A stretch of 64,000 nucleotides of DNA from Aerococcaceae bacterium NML190073. GTDB taxonomy: Bacteria > Bacillota > Bacilli > Lactobacillales > Aerococcaceae. How positions within the stretch are numbered: position 1 is the first letter of the stretch; every line of letters begins with the position of its first letter. The notes under the pieces are model-generated. The model made no database searches and had not been told where the DNA came from. It saw nothing but the letters and a program-made list of their open reading frames with translations. Position numbers and translations under genes: made by a program. The stretch is taken from contig JAMXJH010000005.1 in the NCBI GenBank assembly GCA_026131555.1, positions 96,889-160,888 of the forward strand, written 5' to 3'. This document shows, in pieces, positions 54,503 through 63,517 of this stretch.

Positions 54503-55834
54503 CTATTCTGCTACTCCTTCACTACGACGCGCAAAACTATCAAGTGCCGCACGGTACATAATCGGATAGGCTGCCGTTTCATTTGGATAATATAATCTAT
54601 CTTGAAACGCAAGTTGCTCATCGGTTAATCCTTGCCCAATTGCTAAAGCTAACGCATCGGCGAAACCGAGAATATTTTGTTCGGAACGTAATTGCGCACC
54701 TAATAACTGCCCACTCTCACGATTCACTACTAATTTCAAGTGAACATCACTGACATCCGTTAGTGAGTACGGCGCCGTTTGATGAACAGCTAACACGTCG
54801 AATTGTTGGCTCGCTTCTTGTTCCGTCATGCCGACACTCACAATATATTGACTAAAGACGCGAGAGCCAATGAGGCGCAATGATTTTGCTTGTTTGACGC
54901 GCGGTTTGAGTAGATTGAATGCTACTACTTGTCCCGAACGAATCGCATTATTAACTAAGGCGATGAAACGTTCCTTTCCTGATAAAGCATACGGTGTCTG
55001 CACTAAATCTCCAATCGCATAAATATTCGGAACACTCGTTTCTAAATACTCATTAACTTGCACCGTGCCGTCCACATTCAATGCTACGATACCTTCGACT
55101 AATTGTGAATTCGGTAATAAATTCACCCCAAGGATAATTGCGTCGGGATATAGCTCATTGCTAGCAGTCGACACACACAAAGGCTCCGTTGTAATCGATT
55201 CTACCGCTTCTCCCAAGTGTAAATCCACGCCAACTAACTCAATCGCTTGTTGAATGTCAGCCACAAATTCCTTGTCGAAGTATCTGGCAGCTAATGTCGC
55301 ATTCGCTTCAATCAAACTCACTTGTTTATTCGCATTTACCAGAGCTTCCGCAGCCTCAATTCCGATTTGTCCGCCGCCAATAACAGCAACGTGATAGGCA
55401 CGTTCAATGATATCTTCAGCAACTTGCGCATAATGAAACTGCTTCGTCGATACAATTCGCTCATCATTTAACTCCGCTACTAATGCCGACGATTGCTTGG
55501 AGCCCATCGCCAAAATCAGCTTATCGTATTCAAGGCGTTTTCTCGAACCGGACACATCCTCAACTTCAACTTGTTGCACCTCAACATCAATCGCAACCGC
55601 TCGATGCTGCGCTAATAAATGAACGCCCGCTTTCAAAATGTCACGTTCACTAAGAAAATAAGCCTGTGTCAAAGAATCGATTTCACTGTTCAATTTCAAA
55701 TTCAGTCCACTGGGAATGAAACCGACACGTTCTTGCTCGTCGATTACTTTAATATCTGCTTGCGGATATAATTTTGCGGCTTCAAGCGCACAACTCATTC
55801 CCGCAAAGGAACCACCAATAATGACAATTTTCAT
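54503..55834 (-). CDS. FAD-dependent NAD(P)H oxidoreductase, NADH oxidase/CoA-disulfide reductase family, lacking the active Cys
   Basis: 443 residues. Rossmann motifs for FAD (VIIGGSFAGMSCALEA) and for NAD(P)H (VAVIGGGQIGIEAAEALV), with the second FAD contact IYAIGDLVQTP, define the class I pyridine nucleotide-disulfide oxidoreductase family; a C-terminal dimerisation domain (YPNETAAYP) completes it. NADH oxidases carry a redox Cys near residue 42 (SCG); here the matching segment reads GFIPSGLNLKLN, so Ser stands in its place. The enzyme should bind FAD and NAD(P)H but cannot use the usual Cys-sulfenate chemistry. AGGATGG precedes the ATG. Confidence 0.85.
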   Translation of the reverse strand: MKIVIIGGSFAGMSCALEAAKLYPQADIKVIDEQERVGFIPSGLNLKLNSEIDSLTQAYFLSERDILKAGVHLLAQHRAVAIDVEVQQVEVEDVSGSRKRLEYDKLILAMGSKQSSALVAELNDERIVSTKQFHYAQVAEDIIERAYHVAVIGGGQIGIEAAEALVNANKQVSLIEANATLAARYFDKEFVADIQQAIELVGVDLHLGEAVESITTEPLCVSTASNELYPDAIILGVNLLPNSQLVEGIVALNVDGTVQVNEYLETSVPNIYAIGDLVQTPYALSGKERFIALVNNAIRSGQVVAFNLLKPRVKQAKSLRLIGSRVFSQYIVSVGMTEQEASQQFDVLAVHQTAPYSLTDVSDVHLKLVVNRESGQLLGAQLRSEQNILGFADALALAIGQGLTDEQLAFQDRLYYPNETAAYPIMYRAALDSFARRSEGVAE

Positions 55835-55871
55835 TCAAACCATCCTTTCTTGTTACCCTTTTCACTCTTAT

Positions 55872-55900
55872 ATTATACAAAGCATTCGAACATTAAACAA
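55872..55900 (-). promoter_or_regulatory. Promoter of the FAD oxidoreductase operon
   Basis: Minus strand: TTGTTT, 17 nt spacer, TATAAT, 38 nt before the ATG. Confidence 0.55.
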
Positions 55901-55933
55901 ATAAAATTTTTATCCCAAGTGCAAACAAGTAAA

Positions 55934-55962
55934 TTGTCTGAACTCCAAAAGTTCTGTATAAT
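55934..55962 (+). promoter_or_regulatory. zwf promoter with dyad in the spacer
   Basis: TTGTCT, 17 nt spacer, TATAAT. The spacer holds GAACT-n5-AGTTC (55940-55954), a perfect dyad where a repressor could sit. Confidence 0.55.
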
Positions 55963-55986
55963 AATAGGATGTACGGGAGGGATATT

Positions 55987-57426
55987 ATGCAAAAAAATCA
56001 TTTACTATTAACATTATTCGGTGCGACCGGCGACTTAGCCGCTCGAAAACTTTATCCGGCAATTTATCGCTTGTATTTGAGTGGGCATTTGTCCGAACAT
56101 TTCGCTTTAATCGGTACTGCTCGACGCGAATGGACACATGAACATTTTCGTTCGGTTGTACTGAATAGTATTCAATCACTTGTTAAGGACACTGCACACG
56201 CAGAAGCGTTTGTTTCACACTTCTATTACCAACCGCATGATGTCCAAGACCAACAGCATTATATTCAATTACAACAACTCGCCGATTCTTTAGATACAAA
56301 ATACGACCTAAAAGGCAATCGCATCTTCTACCTGTCTACGGCGCCACATTTTTTCCCGATTATTGCGAAACATTTGAAATCGGAACAGCTATTATCTGAT
56401 ACGGGGTATAATCGTTTAATTATTGAAAAGCCGTTCGGACATGACTATCCTTCCGCCGAATTATTACAAGAGCAATTGGGACAAGTCTTCGACGAATCAC
56501 AAATTTATCGCATTGACCATTATTTAGGTAAAGAAGTCGTTCAAGCCGTTTCCAACTTGCGTTTTGACAATACGTTGTTCAAGAAGCAATGGAACGCCAG
56601 CACTATCGACAATGTGCAAATTACACTCGCAGAAACAATCGGTGTTGAAGAGCGCGGAGAATATTACGAGACAAGTGGCGCGACACGCGACATGATTCAA
56701 AACCACGCACTACAACTTCTTGCTTTAGTTGCCATGCAACAACCTGAAGTCTTGACCTCCCAATCCATTCAACAAGCAAAAATCAATGTTCTCAACAGCA
56801 TCAAGTTGCCAACTGATTTAGTCGAAACGCAAACCCAGGTTGTTCGCGCACAATACGGAAGCAACGGAAATGCCAAAGCTTACCGTGATGAACCGAAAGT
56901 AAGTGTTGATTCTGTGACAGAAACTTATTTTGCTGCAGAAATTCACTTGGATTTACCGGAATGGCAAGGTGTGCCTTTCTATTTACGTTCCGGCAAATGT
57001 TTAACAAACAAGGCCACTTTCATTGATATTGAATTTAAGCCGGCAAATAACAGTGTTCAAGGCGAACGCTTGCGTCTGGAAATCGCACCTAATTTAGGCT
57101 ATGAATTGTGGTTGAACACGAAACAAGTAGGCGCTGATAAGTGTTCGAAGCTAATTCCGCTTCGCTATCATTATTCAGAAGAAGAACTCGCGCGTATTCC
57201 CGATGACTATGAACGCTTGATTGGCGAATGTATCGACGGTGATAAGAGTCATTTTGCACATTGGCAAGAAGTCGCAGCGGCATGGCGTTATATCGACACG
57301 ATTCACGCCCACTGGCAAAAAGAACAAGCAACTATCCTCCCAACTTATCCTGCCGGCAGTAACGGTCCGGTTGAAGCAGAGGCTCTTCTTGCGCGCACAA
57401 ACCGTCAATGGCGCGAATTGGGTTGA
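55987..57426 (+). CDS. zwf: Glucose-6-phosphate 1-dehydrogenase
   Basis: First enzyme of the oxidative pentose phosphate pathway, giving NADPH; 479 residues. It has the coenzyme fold LLTLFGATGDLAARKLYPAIY, the substrate/catalytic signature RIDHYLGKEVVQAVSNLRF, and FYLRSGKCL. GGGAGGG lies 5-6 nt before the ATG at 55987; an ATG at 55969 lies before the ribosome binding site. The second sortase gene follows after 32 nt and shares the transcript. Confidence 0.95.
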   Translation: MQKNHLLLTLFGATGDLAARKLYPAIYRLYLSGHLSEHFALIGTARREWTHEHFRSVVLNSIQSLVKDTAHAEAFVSHFYYQPHDVQDQQHYIQLQQLADSLDTKYDLKGNRIFYLSTAPHFFPIIAKHLKSEQLLSDTGYNRLIIEKPFGHDYPSAELLQEQLGQVFDESQIYRIDHYLGKEVVQAVSNLRFDNTLFKKQWNASTIDNVQITLAETIGVEERGEYYETSGATRDMIQNHALQLLALVAMQQPEVLTSQSIQQAKINVLNSIKLPTDLVETQTQVVRAQYGSNGNAKAYRDEPKVSVDSVTETYFAAEIHLDLPEWQGVPFYLRSGKCLTNKATFIDIEFKPANNSVQGERLRLEIAPNLGYELWLNTKQVGADKCSKLIPLRYHYSEEELARIPDDYERLIGECIDGDKSHFAHWQEVAAAWRYIDTIHAHWQKEQATILPTYPAGSNGPVEAEALLARTNRQWRELG

Positions 57427-57458
57427 GGTAATCTTATTTCACGGAGGACACGATTACT

Positions 57459-58175
57459 ATGCGCAAACATAAGAGCAGAAACAGACGCAACTTTATACGC
57501 TATCTTATTGCTGGATTGTTATTTTGTATGGGGATTGGATTATTGCTTCTCGATCCACTCAAAAATTATTTCATTCAACAAGGACAAGAAGTCAATTCTA
57601 TCGTCAACTTGACTCGCGAGGAAATTGTTGCCAATCAACAACGCACTGTTACTTATAACTTTGAAGATGTCGAAGCAATCTCCGCTTATAGAGTGCTGAA
57701 AAATCGCATCAATCCTAAAGATTTACCAACCATTGGTGCTATTGCTATCCCAAGTGTCAAAGTAAATCTGCCGATCTATTTAGGTGTTTCAGAAGAAGGA
57801 ATGTATTTAGGCGCTTGCACTCTCATTAAGAATCAACAAATGGGACAATCCAATTACCCTTTAGCAAGCCACCACTCCATTCATCCTGACTTGTTATTCG
57901 CACCGTTAAAGCATTTACAACTGGATGATTTAATTTACTTAACCGATTTGGATGCTGTTTATGTCTATCGTACCCACCTCATCGAAACGGTGGATCCTTA
58001 CCGCATGGATGTACTGGCTTCCACCGAACAATCCATTGTCACGCTCATCACATGCGACGACACCTTGGAAAATCGTCTCATCATTCAAGCCGAACTCATT
58101 GATACCAAGCCAATGAAGCAAGTCACTCCCGAGATGTTGGATGCATTCAATCTCGCACAAACTGTCCCGGAATAA
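57459..58175 (+). CDS. Class A sortase (copy 2)
   Basis: 238 residues: basic N-terminus (RKHKSRNRRN), a membrane helix (YLIAGLLFCMGIGLLLLDPL), then the sortase domain with H138 in LASHHS, C199 in VTLITCDD and R206 in LENRLII. Very similar in length and sequence to the sortase at 36996-37730, so a duplication. GGAGG lies 11 nt before the ATG. Being downstream of zwf is unusual; no substrate gene is nearby. Either copy could be the general housekeeping enzyme. Confidence 0.92.
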   Translation: MRKHKSRNRRNFIRYLIAGLLFCMGIGLLLLDPLKNYFIQQGQEVNSIVNLTREEIVANQQRTVTYNFEDVEAISAYRVLKNRINPKDLPTIGAIAIPSVKVNLPIYLGVSEEGMYLGACTLIKNQQMGQSNYPLASHHSIHPDLLFAPLKHLQLDDLIYLTDLDAVYVYRTHLIETVDPYRMDVLASTEQSIVTLITCDDTLENRLIIQAELIDTKPMKQVTPEMLDAFNLAQTVPE

Positions 58176-58187
58176 TCCTAACAACCT

Positions 58188-58234
58188 AAAAAGGCACCCA
58201 GTCGATGTCCTCCAACATCCTAGGTGCCTTTTAT
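58188..58234. terminator. Bidirectional terminator
   Basis: AAAAAGGCACC pairs with GGTGCCTTTT, with T and A runs outside. It serves the sortase (plus) and aspS (minus). Confidence 0.88.
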
Positions 58235-58250
58235 TTATTCTGCCTTAAGT

Positions 58251-60011
58251 TTAATCCGTAATATCCAGATGCAATTCCGTCAACTGCTCAGGAGCGACAT
58301 AACTTGGTGCTTGTGTGAACATATCCGCACCGCGACCGTTTTTCGGAAAGGCGATGACTTCGCGAATATTCGGTTCTTTCGCCAACAACATGACGAGGCG
58401 ATCCAAGCCCAATGCCAAACCTCCATGTGGCGGGAAGCCGTAGTCGAATGCATCGAGTAAGAAGCCGAATTGGCTTTCTGCTTCTTCCGGTGTGAATCCA
58501 AGTAACTCAAACATTTGCGATTGCATATCACGCGTGTAAATTCGCACACTACCGCCACCGATTTCATAACCGTTCAAGACAATATCGTACGCTTGTGCCA
58601 AAGCTCCGGCAGGGTTTGCTTTCAATGCCGCAACATCCGGGTTTTGTGGCGCCGTGAATGGGTGGTGCATCGCCACATAGCGACCTGCTTCTTCGTCATA
58701 CTCGAACAATGGCCAATCGGTTACCCATAAGAAAGCTAATTCGTTCTCATCAAATAATCGATGAGCTTTTGCTAAATGTACACGTAATTCTCCCAATGAT
58801 GCCGCCACAACTTCCGGCTGGTCCGCCACGAAAAATAGCATATCGCCTACTGTTGCGTTCATTTTTTCCATGATAGTTGCAGCTTGCGCCTCATCAAAGA
58901 ATTTAGCAATCGGCCCGTTTAAGCCTTCTTCTGTCACCTTCAACCAAGCCAAACCTTTCGCTCCATAAGGTTTCACAACTTCGACAAGAGCGTCCGCTGT
59001 TTTGCGTGTATAGGCGTCCGCTAAACCTTTCAAATTGATTGCCTTCACTTGTCCGCCATTCGCAACCGTGTTGCTGAAGACGCTGAATGACGACGTACTT
59101 GCAAAGTCGGACAAATCTGTCAATTTCATATCGAAACGAACATCCGGCTTATCCACCCCATATTCCGCCATTGCTTGGGCGTAAGTCATCGTCGGGAATG
59201 CTTCCGTCATCTCCACACCGCGCGTTGCTTTGACAACAGCTTTCAACATCGCCTCAACAATCGCTTGAATCTCCGCCTGCGTCAAAAAACTCGTCTCCAA
59301 ATCGACTTGCGTAAATTCAGGTTGACGGTCTCCACGCAAATCTTCATCACGGAAACAACGAACAATCTGGTAGTAACGGTCGAAACCAGCACCCATCAAT
59401 AATTGCTTGAATAATTGTGGTGATTGTGGCAATGCAAAAAATTTACCTGCTTCACGACGTGTCGGCACTAAATAATCGCGTGCACCTTCCGGCGTTGATT
59501 TCGTCAAATAAGGTGTTTCAACGTCAATGAAACCTAAACCGTTCAAGTAGTCGCGGATTGCTTGTGTCACTTGGTGACGTAATTTGAGATTCGCAAACAT
59601 CTTTGGACGGCGAAGGTCTAAGAAACGATGACGTAAACGTAATTCTTCTTGAACATCCAAATTATTCTCAATATAGATTGGCGATGTCTTAGATTGCGCT
59701 AGAATTTCCAATGAGTGCGCAATCAATTCATAACGACCGGTCGCAATCTTCTCATTAATTTGACTTGCATCGCGCTCTTTCAACACGCCTGTTACTGAAA
59801 TCACGTATTCGCTACGAATTTTCTCAGCTAGAGCCATTTGCTCACCGACGAATTCCGTATCAAACACTACTTGGCAATACCCTTCACGGTCACGCAAATC
59901 CACAAAAATCAAACTTCCTAAATCACGACGTTTCTGTACCCATCCCTTTAAAGTGATGGTTTGACCTACCAGTATTTTGTCAACTAATCCACAATATGTT
60001 GTTCTTTTCAT
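58251..60011 (-). CDS. aspS: Aspartyl-tRNA synthetase
   Basis: Class IIb tRNA synthetase, 586 residues, the bacterial length with the GAD insertion domain. It has the N-terminal OB-fold anticodon domain ([29 protein letters not shown]), motif 1 [23 protein letters not shown], motif 2 [20 protein letters not shown] and motif 3 [13 protein letters not shown]. It starts 3 nt after hisS. Transcribed with hisS under the T-box leader. Confidence 0.97.
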   Translation of the reverse strand: MKRTTYCGLVDKILVGQTITLKGWVQKRRDLGSLIFVDLRDREGYCQVVFDTEFVGEQMALAEKIRSEYVISVTGVLKERDASQINEKIATGRYELIAHSLEILAQSKTSPIYIENNLDVQEELRLRHRFLDLRRPKMFANLKLRHQVTQAIRDYLNGLGFIDVETPYLTKSTPEGARDYLVPTRREAGKFFALPQSPQLFKQLLMGAGFDRYYQIVRCFRDEDLRGDRQPEFTQVDLETSFLTQAEIQAIVEAMLKAVVKATRGVEMTEAFPTMTYAQAMAEYGVDKPDVRFDMKLTDLSDFASTSSFSVFSNTVANGGQVKAINLKGLADAYTRKTADALVEVVKPYGAKGLAWLKVTEEGLNGPIAKFFDEAQAATIMEKMNATVGDMLFFVADQPEVVAASLGELRVHLAKAHRLFDENELAFLWVTDWPLFEYDEEAGRYVAMHHPFTAPQNPDVAALKANPAGALAQAYDIVLNGYEIGGGSVRIYTRDMQSQMFELLGFTPEEAESQFGFLLDAFDYGFPPHGGLALGLDRLVMLLAKEPNIREVIAFPKNGRGADMFTQAPSYVAPEQLTELHLDITD

Positions 60012-60014
60012 CGT

Positions 60015-61331
60015 TTATTCTCCTCTAAAATATTTATCAATCACAGACGTATCGACTGTCTGACGTCTGAATTCGCCTAAGAAATCCGCAAATAAATCTG
60101 CTGCTTTTACAGTGACTTGCTTGCCGCTTTCTTGATTCTTCATCTGGACTGTTCCGGCTGCCAATTCCTCTTCGCCAACAGTTAGAATGAGTTTTGCTTT
60201 CAATTTCGCTGCCGCTTTGAACTGTGCTTTCAAACTTCGATTCATATAATCGCGTTCTGCCAACAAGCCGTCCTTGCGCGCCGCTTGCACTAATTGCAAA
60301 GCCAGTTGATTCGTTTCCTCGCCCAATCCGATGACGTACACATCCAAAGGCTCTTCTTCCGGAATCTCCACTTGTTGTTGCTCTAACAAAAGAATTAAAC
60401 GCTCTAAACCAATCCCGAAACCAAAGCTCGGTGTTTGCGGCCCGCCAATTTGTTCGACCAAACCGTCATAACGACCGCCGCCACAAATAGTCGATTGCGC
60501 GCCAATCGATGTATCATCTACCATAATCTCGAAGATTGTATCTTGATAATAATCCAAACCGCGCACCACTAGCGGATTCACCGTGAAAGGAATTTCCAAC
60601 GCTGTCAACATCGCTTTGACTTCTTCAAAGTGCTTGTGACTCTCATCCGACAAATAATCCAAGATTGTTGGCGCATTCTCCACTAATGCCTTATCACGCA
60701 GGTCCTTACTATCCAGAATACGCAACGGATTATCATGCAAACGACGTTGCGAATCCTCACTCAATTCCGCCTTCAACGGCTCAAAATAATTCACTAGTGC
60801 TTGACGATACGCTTGACGGTCAGCTGTTTTTCCAAGCGAATTAATATACAAAGTAATATTCTCTATCCCCAGTTCCGTGAAGAAATCCCATGTCAAAGCG
60901 ATAGCTTCCGCATCAATTGCCGGATTCGTGCTACCAAACACTTCCGCTCCGATTTGTGTAAATTGACGTTGGCGTCCTGCTTGCGGACGCTCGTAACGAA
61001 ACATCGGTCCATTGTAGTACACTTTATACGGTTTCGCATGTTCCGGTCCGAACAATTTATTCTCAACATAAGCGCGAACAACTCCTGCCGTTCCTTCCGG
61101 GCGTAATGCAATATGGCGTTCGCCTTTGTCATAAAAGTCGTACATTTCTTTCGACACAACATCTGTTGTTTCTCCGACTGAACGTGCGAACAACTCGTAC
61201 GCTTCAAACATCGGTGTTCTAATTTCTTTATACTGATAACTATCAAATATTGCACGCGCCGTATCTTCGACGTACTGCCATACATAACTCGCTCCCGGCA
61301 AAATATCTTCTGTTCCTTTAAGTTTACGCAT
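60015..61331 (-). CDS. hisS: Histidyl-tRNA synthetase
   Basis: Class IIa tRNA synthetase, 438 residues. Motif 1 region [18 protein letters not shown], motif 2 [25 protein letters not shown], histidine-specific motifs [14 protein letters not shown] and GGGRYDGL, motif 3 [14 protein letters not shown]. The C-terminal anticodon domain is present. AGGAGG lies 8 nt before the ATG. First gene of hisS-aspS. Confidence 0.97.
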   Translation of the reverse strand: MRKLKGTEDILPGASYVWQYVEDTARAIFDSYQYKEIRTPMFEAYELFARSVGETTDVVSKEMYDFYDKGERHIALRPEGTAGVVRAYVENKLFGPEHAKPYKVYYNGPMFRYERPQAGRQRQFTQIGAEVFGSTNPAIDAEAIALTWDFFTELGIENITLYINSLGKTADRQAYRQALVNYFEPLKAELSEDSQRRLHDNPLRILDSKDLRDKALVENAPTILDYLSDESHKHFEEVKAMLTALEIPFTVNPLVVRGLDYYQDTIFEIMVDDTSIGAQSTICGGGRYDGLVEQIGGPQTPSFGFGIGLERLILLLEQQQVEIPEEEPLDVYVIGLGEETNQLALQLVQAARKDGLLAERDYMNRSLKAQFKAAAKLKAKLILTVGEEELAAGTVQMKNQESGKQVTVKAADLFADFLGEFRRQTVDTSVIDKYFRGE

Positions 61332-61348
61332 TATTTTTCCTCCTAATA

Positions 61349-61612
61349 CAAATAAACACGTCCCGACTAAAAGTCATAGGACGTGTGTTTAATACGTGGT
61401 ACCACCTGTGTTTATGAGAAGCTTTATAGCTGGACAACACCTGATGGTTGTTTGTATAAATCCTCTCAACTCTACTGCTGTAACGTTGCAAACGGAGCAA
61501 CTTTGCATTGCCCTTCTCCATAGTGTCTTCGCATCATGCGTTGCGCTCCTTCCAGCCAAGGGAGTGCTCTCTATCATTCGCCGCTACTTGTCTACTTCAT
61601 CGAATATAATAT
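61349..61612 (-). promoter_or_regulatory. T-box leader of hisS-aspS
   Basis: tRNA-sensing leader. On the minus strand: AGTAGA motif at the base of stem I, AGAGAG, and GGCTGGAAGGAGCG in the distal part. A specifier loop with GAAGACACTATGG has GACAC at 61523-61527. The T-box sequence AGGTGGTACCACG is at 61395-61407. The terminator ACACGTCC...GGGACGTGT followed by TTATTTG is at 61349-61390. Uncharged tRNA pairing with specifier and T-box would form the antiterminator and let hisS-aspS be read. Confidence 0.92.
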
Positions 61613-61620
61613 TACATGCA

Positions 61621-61649
61621 ATTGTACCGACCACCCCTGGTTTTGTCAA
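61621..61649 (-). promoter_or_regulatory. Promoter of the T-box hisS-aspS operon
   Basis: Minus strand: consensus TTGACA, 17 nt spacer, TACAAT. The best promoter in the window. The remaining 61650-61876 holds no gene that I can see. Confidence 0.85.
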
Positions 61650-61876
61650 GAGGTTTGATTGAGAAAATCCGAACGTATTTTCTTTTGCATAACAGGCTGA
61701 TTTAGTAACTATCCTCATTTAAAAGCAGTATTCTTTAAATCTAAGAATGGCTCTCAAAACAGTCCGTGTTCACCATGTTCTCTACATTCATTCACACCTA
61801 CACTAAGTTTTTCCATGTTTAGCTTTTCTTACTCTTGCTTACAAGAACCGTTTGTCTGCGATTCTCATCACATGAC

Positions 61877-62290
61877 TTATTCAATTTCTGTTGATATTTG
61901 CCACATCATACCAAACTTATCTTCTAAATTGGCATAAGCCGGACTCCAAAAAGTTTCTTGTAATTCCATGTGAATTCTCTTTGCACCTACAGCTAGTCTG
62001 TCGTAAATAGTTGTTGCTTCTTCAATCGAATCTACGATGATACACGCTGTCATGTTATACCCGTGCTTATATTCAAAGTCTGGATTTTCATCGGAAATCA
62101 TTAAACGATGATGCCCTATCTTCAACTGAGCATTCAACACTAAATGCTCTCGCTCTTTAGGACATTCGGGTACATGTTCTTTGTAAAAAGTCATGCTTAC
62201 TAATTCTGCATTCAAAGCATTCTTATAAAATTCAACTGCTTCTTTCCCATTACCATCTGTTACTAAATATATTTCAAGTGATTTAATCAT
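61877..62290 (-). CDS. VOC-superfamily protein, PhnB-like
   Basis: 137 residues with two beta-alpha-beta-beta-beta modules. The start IKSLEIYLVTDGNGKEAVEFYKNALNAELV, the segment HHRLMISDENPDF and the end SPAYANLEDKFGMMWQIS are typical of PhnB-like glyoxalase/bleomycin-resistance-type proteins. Metal ligands and substrate cannot be assigned. It follows the second VOC gene after 21 nt, so the two form a small operon. Whether this pair belongs to the core or to the accessory DNA on its right is open. Confidence 0.8.
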   Translation of the reverse strand: MIKSLEIYLVTDGNGKEAVEFYKNALNAELVSMTFYKEHVPECPKEREHLVLNAQLKIGHHRLMISDENPDFEYKHGYNMTACIIVDSIEEATTIYDRLAVGAKRIHMELQETFWSPAYANLEDKFGMMWQISTEIE

Positions 62291-62311
62291 AAATTTTTCT
62301 CATTTCCTTTG

Positions 62312-62689
62312 TTAAACTTCTTGAATAGCAAAATAATTACCTTCATTATCCGAAAAGTTAAAAAAACGTAATTCTCCATACTCCATAATTGGATTGGCGT
62401 GAACACCCCGTTCGACAAAATAATTATACACATGCTCCAAATTGTCTGTTTGCATCATGATTGACGGTGTTCCTAAATGAAGTTCCGGATGTAGCATTTC
62501 GACTTTTGATTTATCTTGTAACACTAACTGAACCTCGGACATTACTAACGGTGCGACAACATAAATATAGTCGCCATCCGGTGTAGTGACTTTCTCAACT
62601 TTTTGAAACCCTGCTTGTTCTTTCCAGAACTTCGCATTAGCGTCCAAATCTCTTACATATAGCATTACTTGCCCTAATGATTTAACCAT
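62312..62689 (-). CDS. VOC-superfamily (glyoxalase-like) protein
   Basis: 125 residues. The start VKSLGQVMLYVRDLDANAKFWKEQAGFQKV is the classic glyoxalase/dioxygenase opening, and ELRFFNFSDNEGNYFAIQEV is the matching C-terminal half, with a final Glu in the usual metal position. The first-module His is replaced by Gln (GQVMLYV). The specific activity is unknown. It is the first of two VOC genes. Confidence 0.8.
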   Translation of the reverse strand: MVKSLGQVMLYVRDLDANAKFWKEQAGFQKVEKVTTPDGDYIYVVAPLVMSEVQLVLQDKSKVEMLHPELHLGTPSIMMQTDNLEHVYNYFVERGVHANPIMEYGELRFFNFSDNEGNYFAIQEV

Positions 62690-63019
62690 TCCTGTTTTGC
62701 CCCTAACAATTTCTGTTTTTTTTTCGTAAATTCGCTAACTTTTTATGATTGTTTAAGCAATTAAATTATCTCAAACTGCTTTTGCGCAACATAATGCCAA
62801 ATTTTGATAAAACAATGAGCTATTACTCCCACTCTATTGCTCTATCGATAAATAAGGATTGAAAGAGCTTAAAATAAGGTAGTTTTAGCGATTTATAAAG
62901 TATGGGTTGATAAGGATTGGCTTGTATTGTTTGCGATTTGTTTGCAGAACCCTTCCCTCTTTGTTGTGGAAATATTTTCTGAATTATGTTAAAATATAGA
63001 ATAGATTTGAGGTGAAATG
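62690..63019. other. Gene-free AT-rich interval, probable edge of the mobile region
   Basis: 330 bases without a credible gene. Near the right end TGTTAAAAT (extended -10, about 62988-62996) lies upstream of the next gene. No tRNA gene or clear direct repeat is visible here. The change to AT-rich sequence begins here. Confidence 0.5.
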
Positions 63020-63394
63020 ATGAAACTAAGTGTTCGACTAGCTTTAGAAACTTTACAAAATATAGAGGAACTAAAAGAAATAATTACTAAAGAAAATTTT
63101 GGAGAATTAAAGATAACAAATGGTTTTGTAGTAAATCAAGCTTTTAGAGAAACTATGGGAAATACTGATTGGAAAAAAGTAATTCAAGATACCTCTCCTT
63201 TAGTTCAGAAAAAATTTGGTAAATTAGAAGATACCCCGCTTAAAACTAATTTGACATTGAATGATGATACTAAGTCATTCATAGATGAGCTGAAACTAGA
63301 ATTTCCAAAGTATACAGATACTAATTATGTTACGGTATCTTATATAATCAGAATAGTCGTCAGAGCAGCATTATTAAAGAGAATAGAAAAGTAG
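63020..63394 (+). CDS. Hypothetical protein of the probable conjugative element
   Basis: 124-125 residues, charged, soluble, with much helix and no recognised domain. Codon use is rich in AAA, ATA, AGA and TTA, unlike the genes to its left. Two adjacent ATGs exist (63017, 63020); GAGGTG is better spaced for the second. It has its own terminator, so it may be a regulator or an entry/cargo gene rather than part of the transfer operon; this is inference only. Confidence 0.6.
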   Translation: MKLSVRLALETLQNIEELKEIITKENFGELKITNGFVVNQAFRETMGNTDWKKVIQDTSPLVQKKFGKLEDTPLKTNLTLNDDTKSFIDELKLEFPKYTDTNYVTVSYIIRIVVRAALLKRIEK

Positions 63395-63420
63395 CAACCC
63401 CTGTTGGTTGTTATTTTTTT
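63395..63420 (+). terminator. Terminator
   Basis: CAACC pairs with GGTTG around CCTGTT and is followed by TTATTTTTTT. Confidence 0.8.
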
Positions 63421-63441
63421 ATTCTTTTTCATTTTTTTCTC

Positions 63442-63489
63442 TTTACAAGAGGGACAATTATAGTAATATATAATTACCTCTTATAGAGG
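63442..63489 (+). promoter_or_regulatory. Promoter region with palindrome, start of the putative transfer operon
   Basis: TTTACA at 63442, a possible -10 TAATAT (63464) or TATAAT (63469), then the dyad CCTCT-TAT-AGAGG (63477-63489) and AGAGGG repeated at 63448 and 63485. A repressor site over the start point is plausible. Confidence 0.4.
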
Positions 63490-63517
63490 GGATAATAACA
63501 ACGAAGGAGAATTTCAT

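Noticed and set aside
61396..61662. Open frames within the hisS leader on both strands
   Set aside because: The sequence is explained by the T-box structure and promoter; the frames have no ribosome binding sites.
62312..62689. VOC protein considered as an antibiotic resistance (fosfomycin or bleomycin) gene
   Set aside because: Only the general fold can be recognised and the first metal ligand is Gln; there is no basis for a resistance claim.
63020..63394. Considered as a toxin-antitoxin component or phage protein
   Set aside because: A single gene with its own terminator, no partner and no motif of known families; left as hypothetical.
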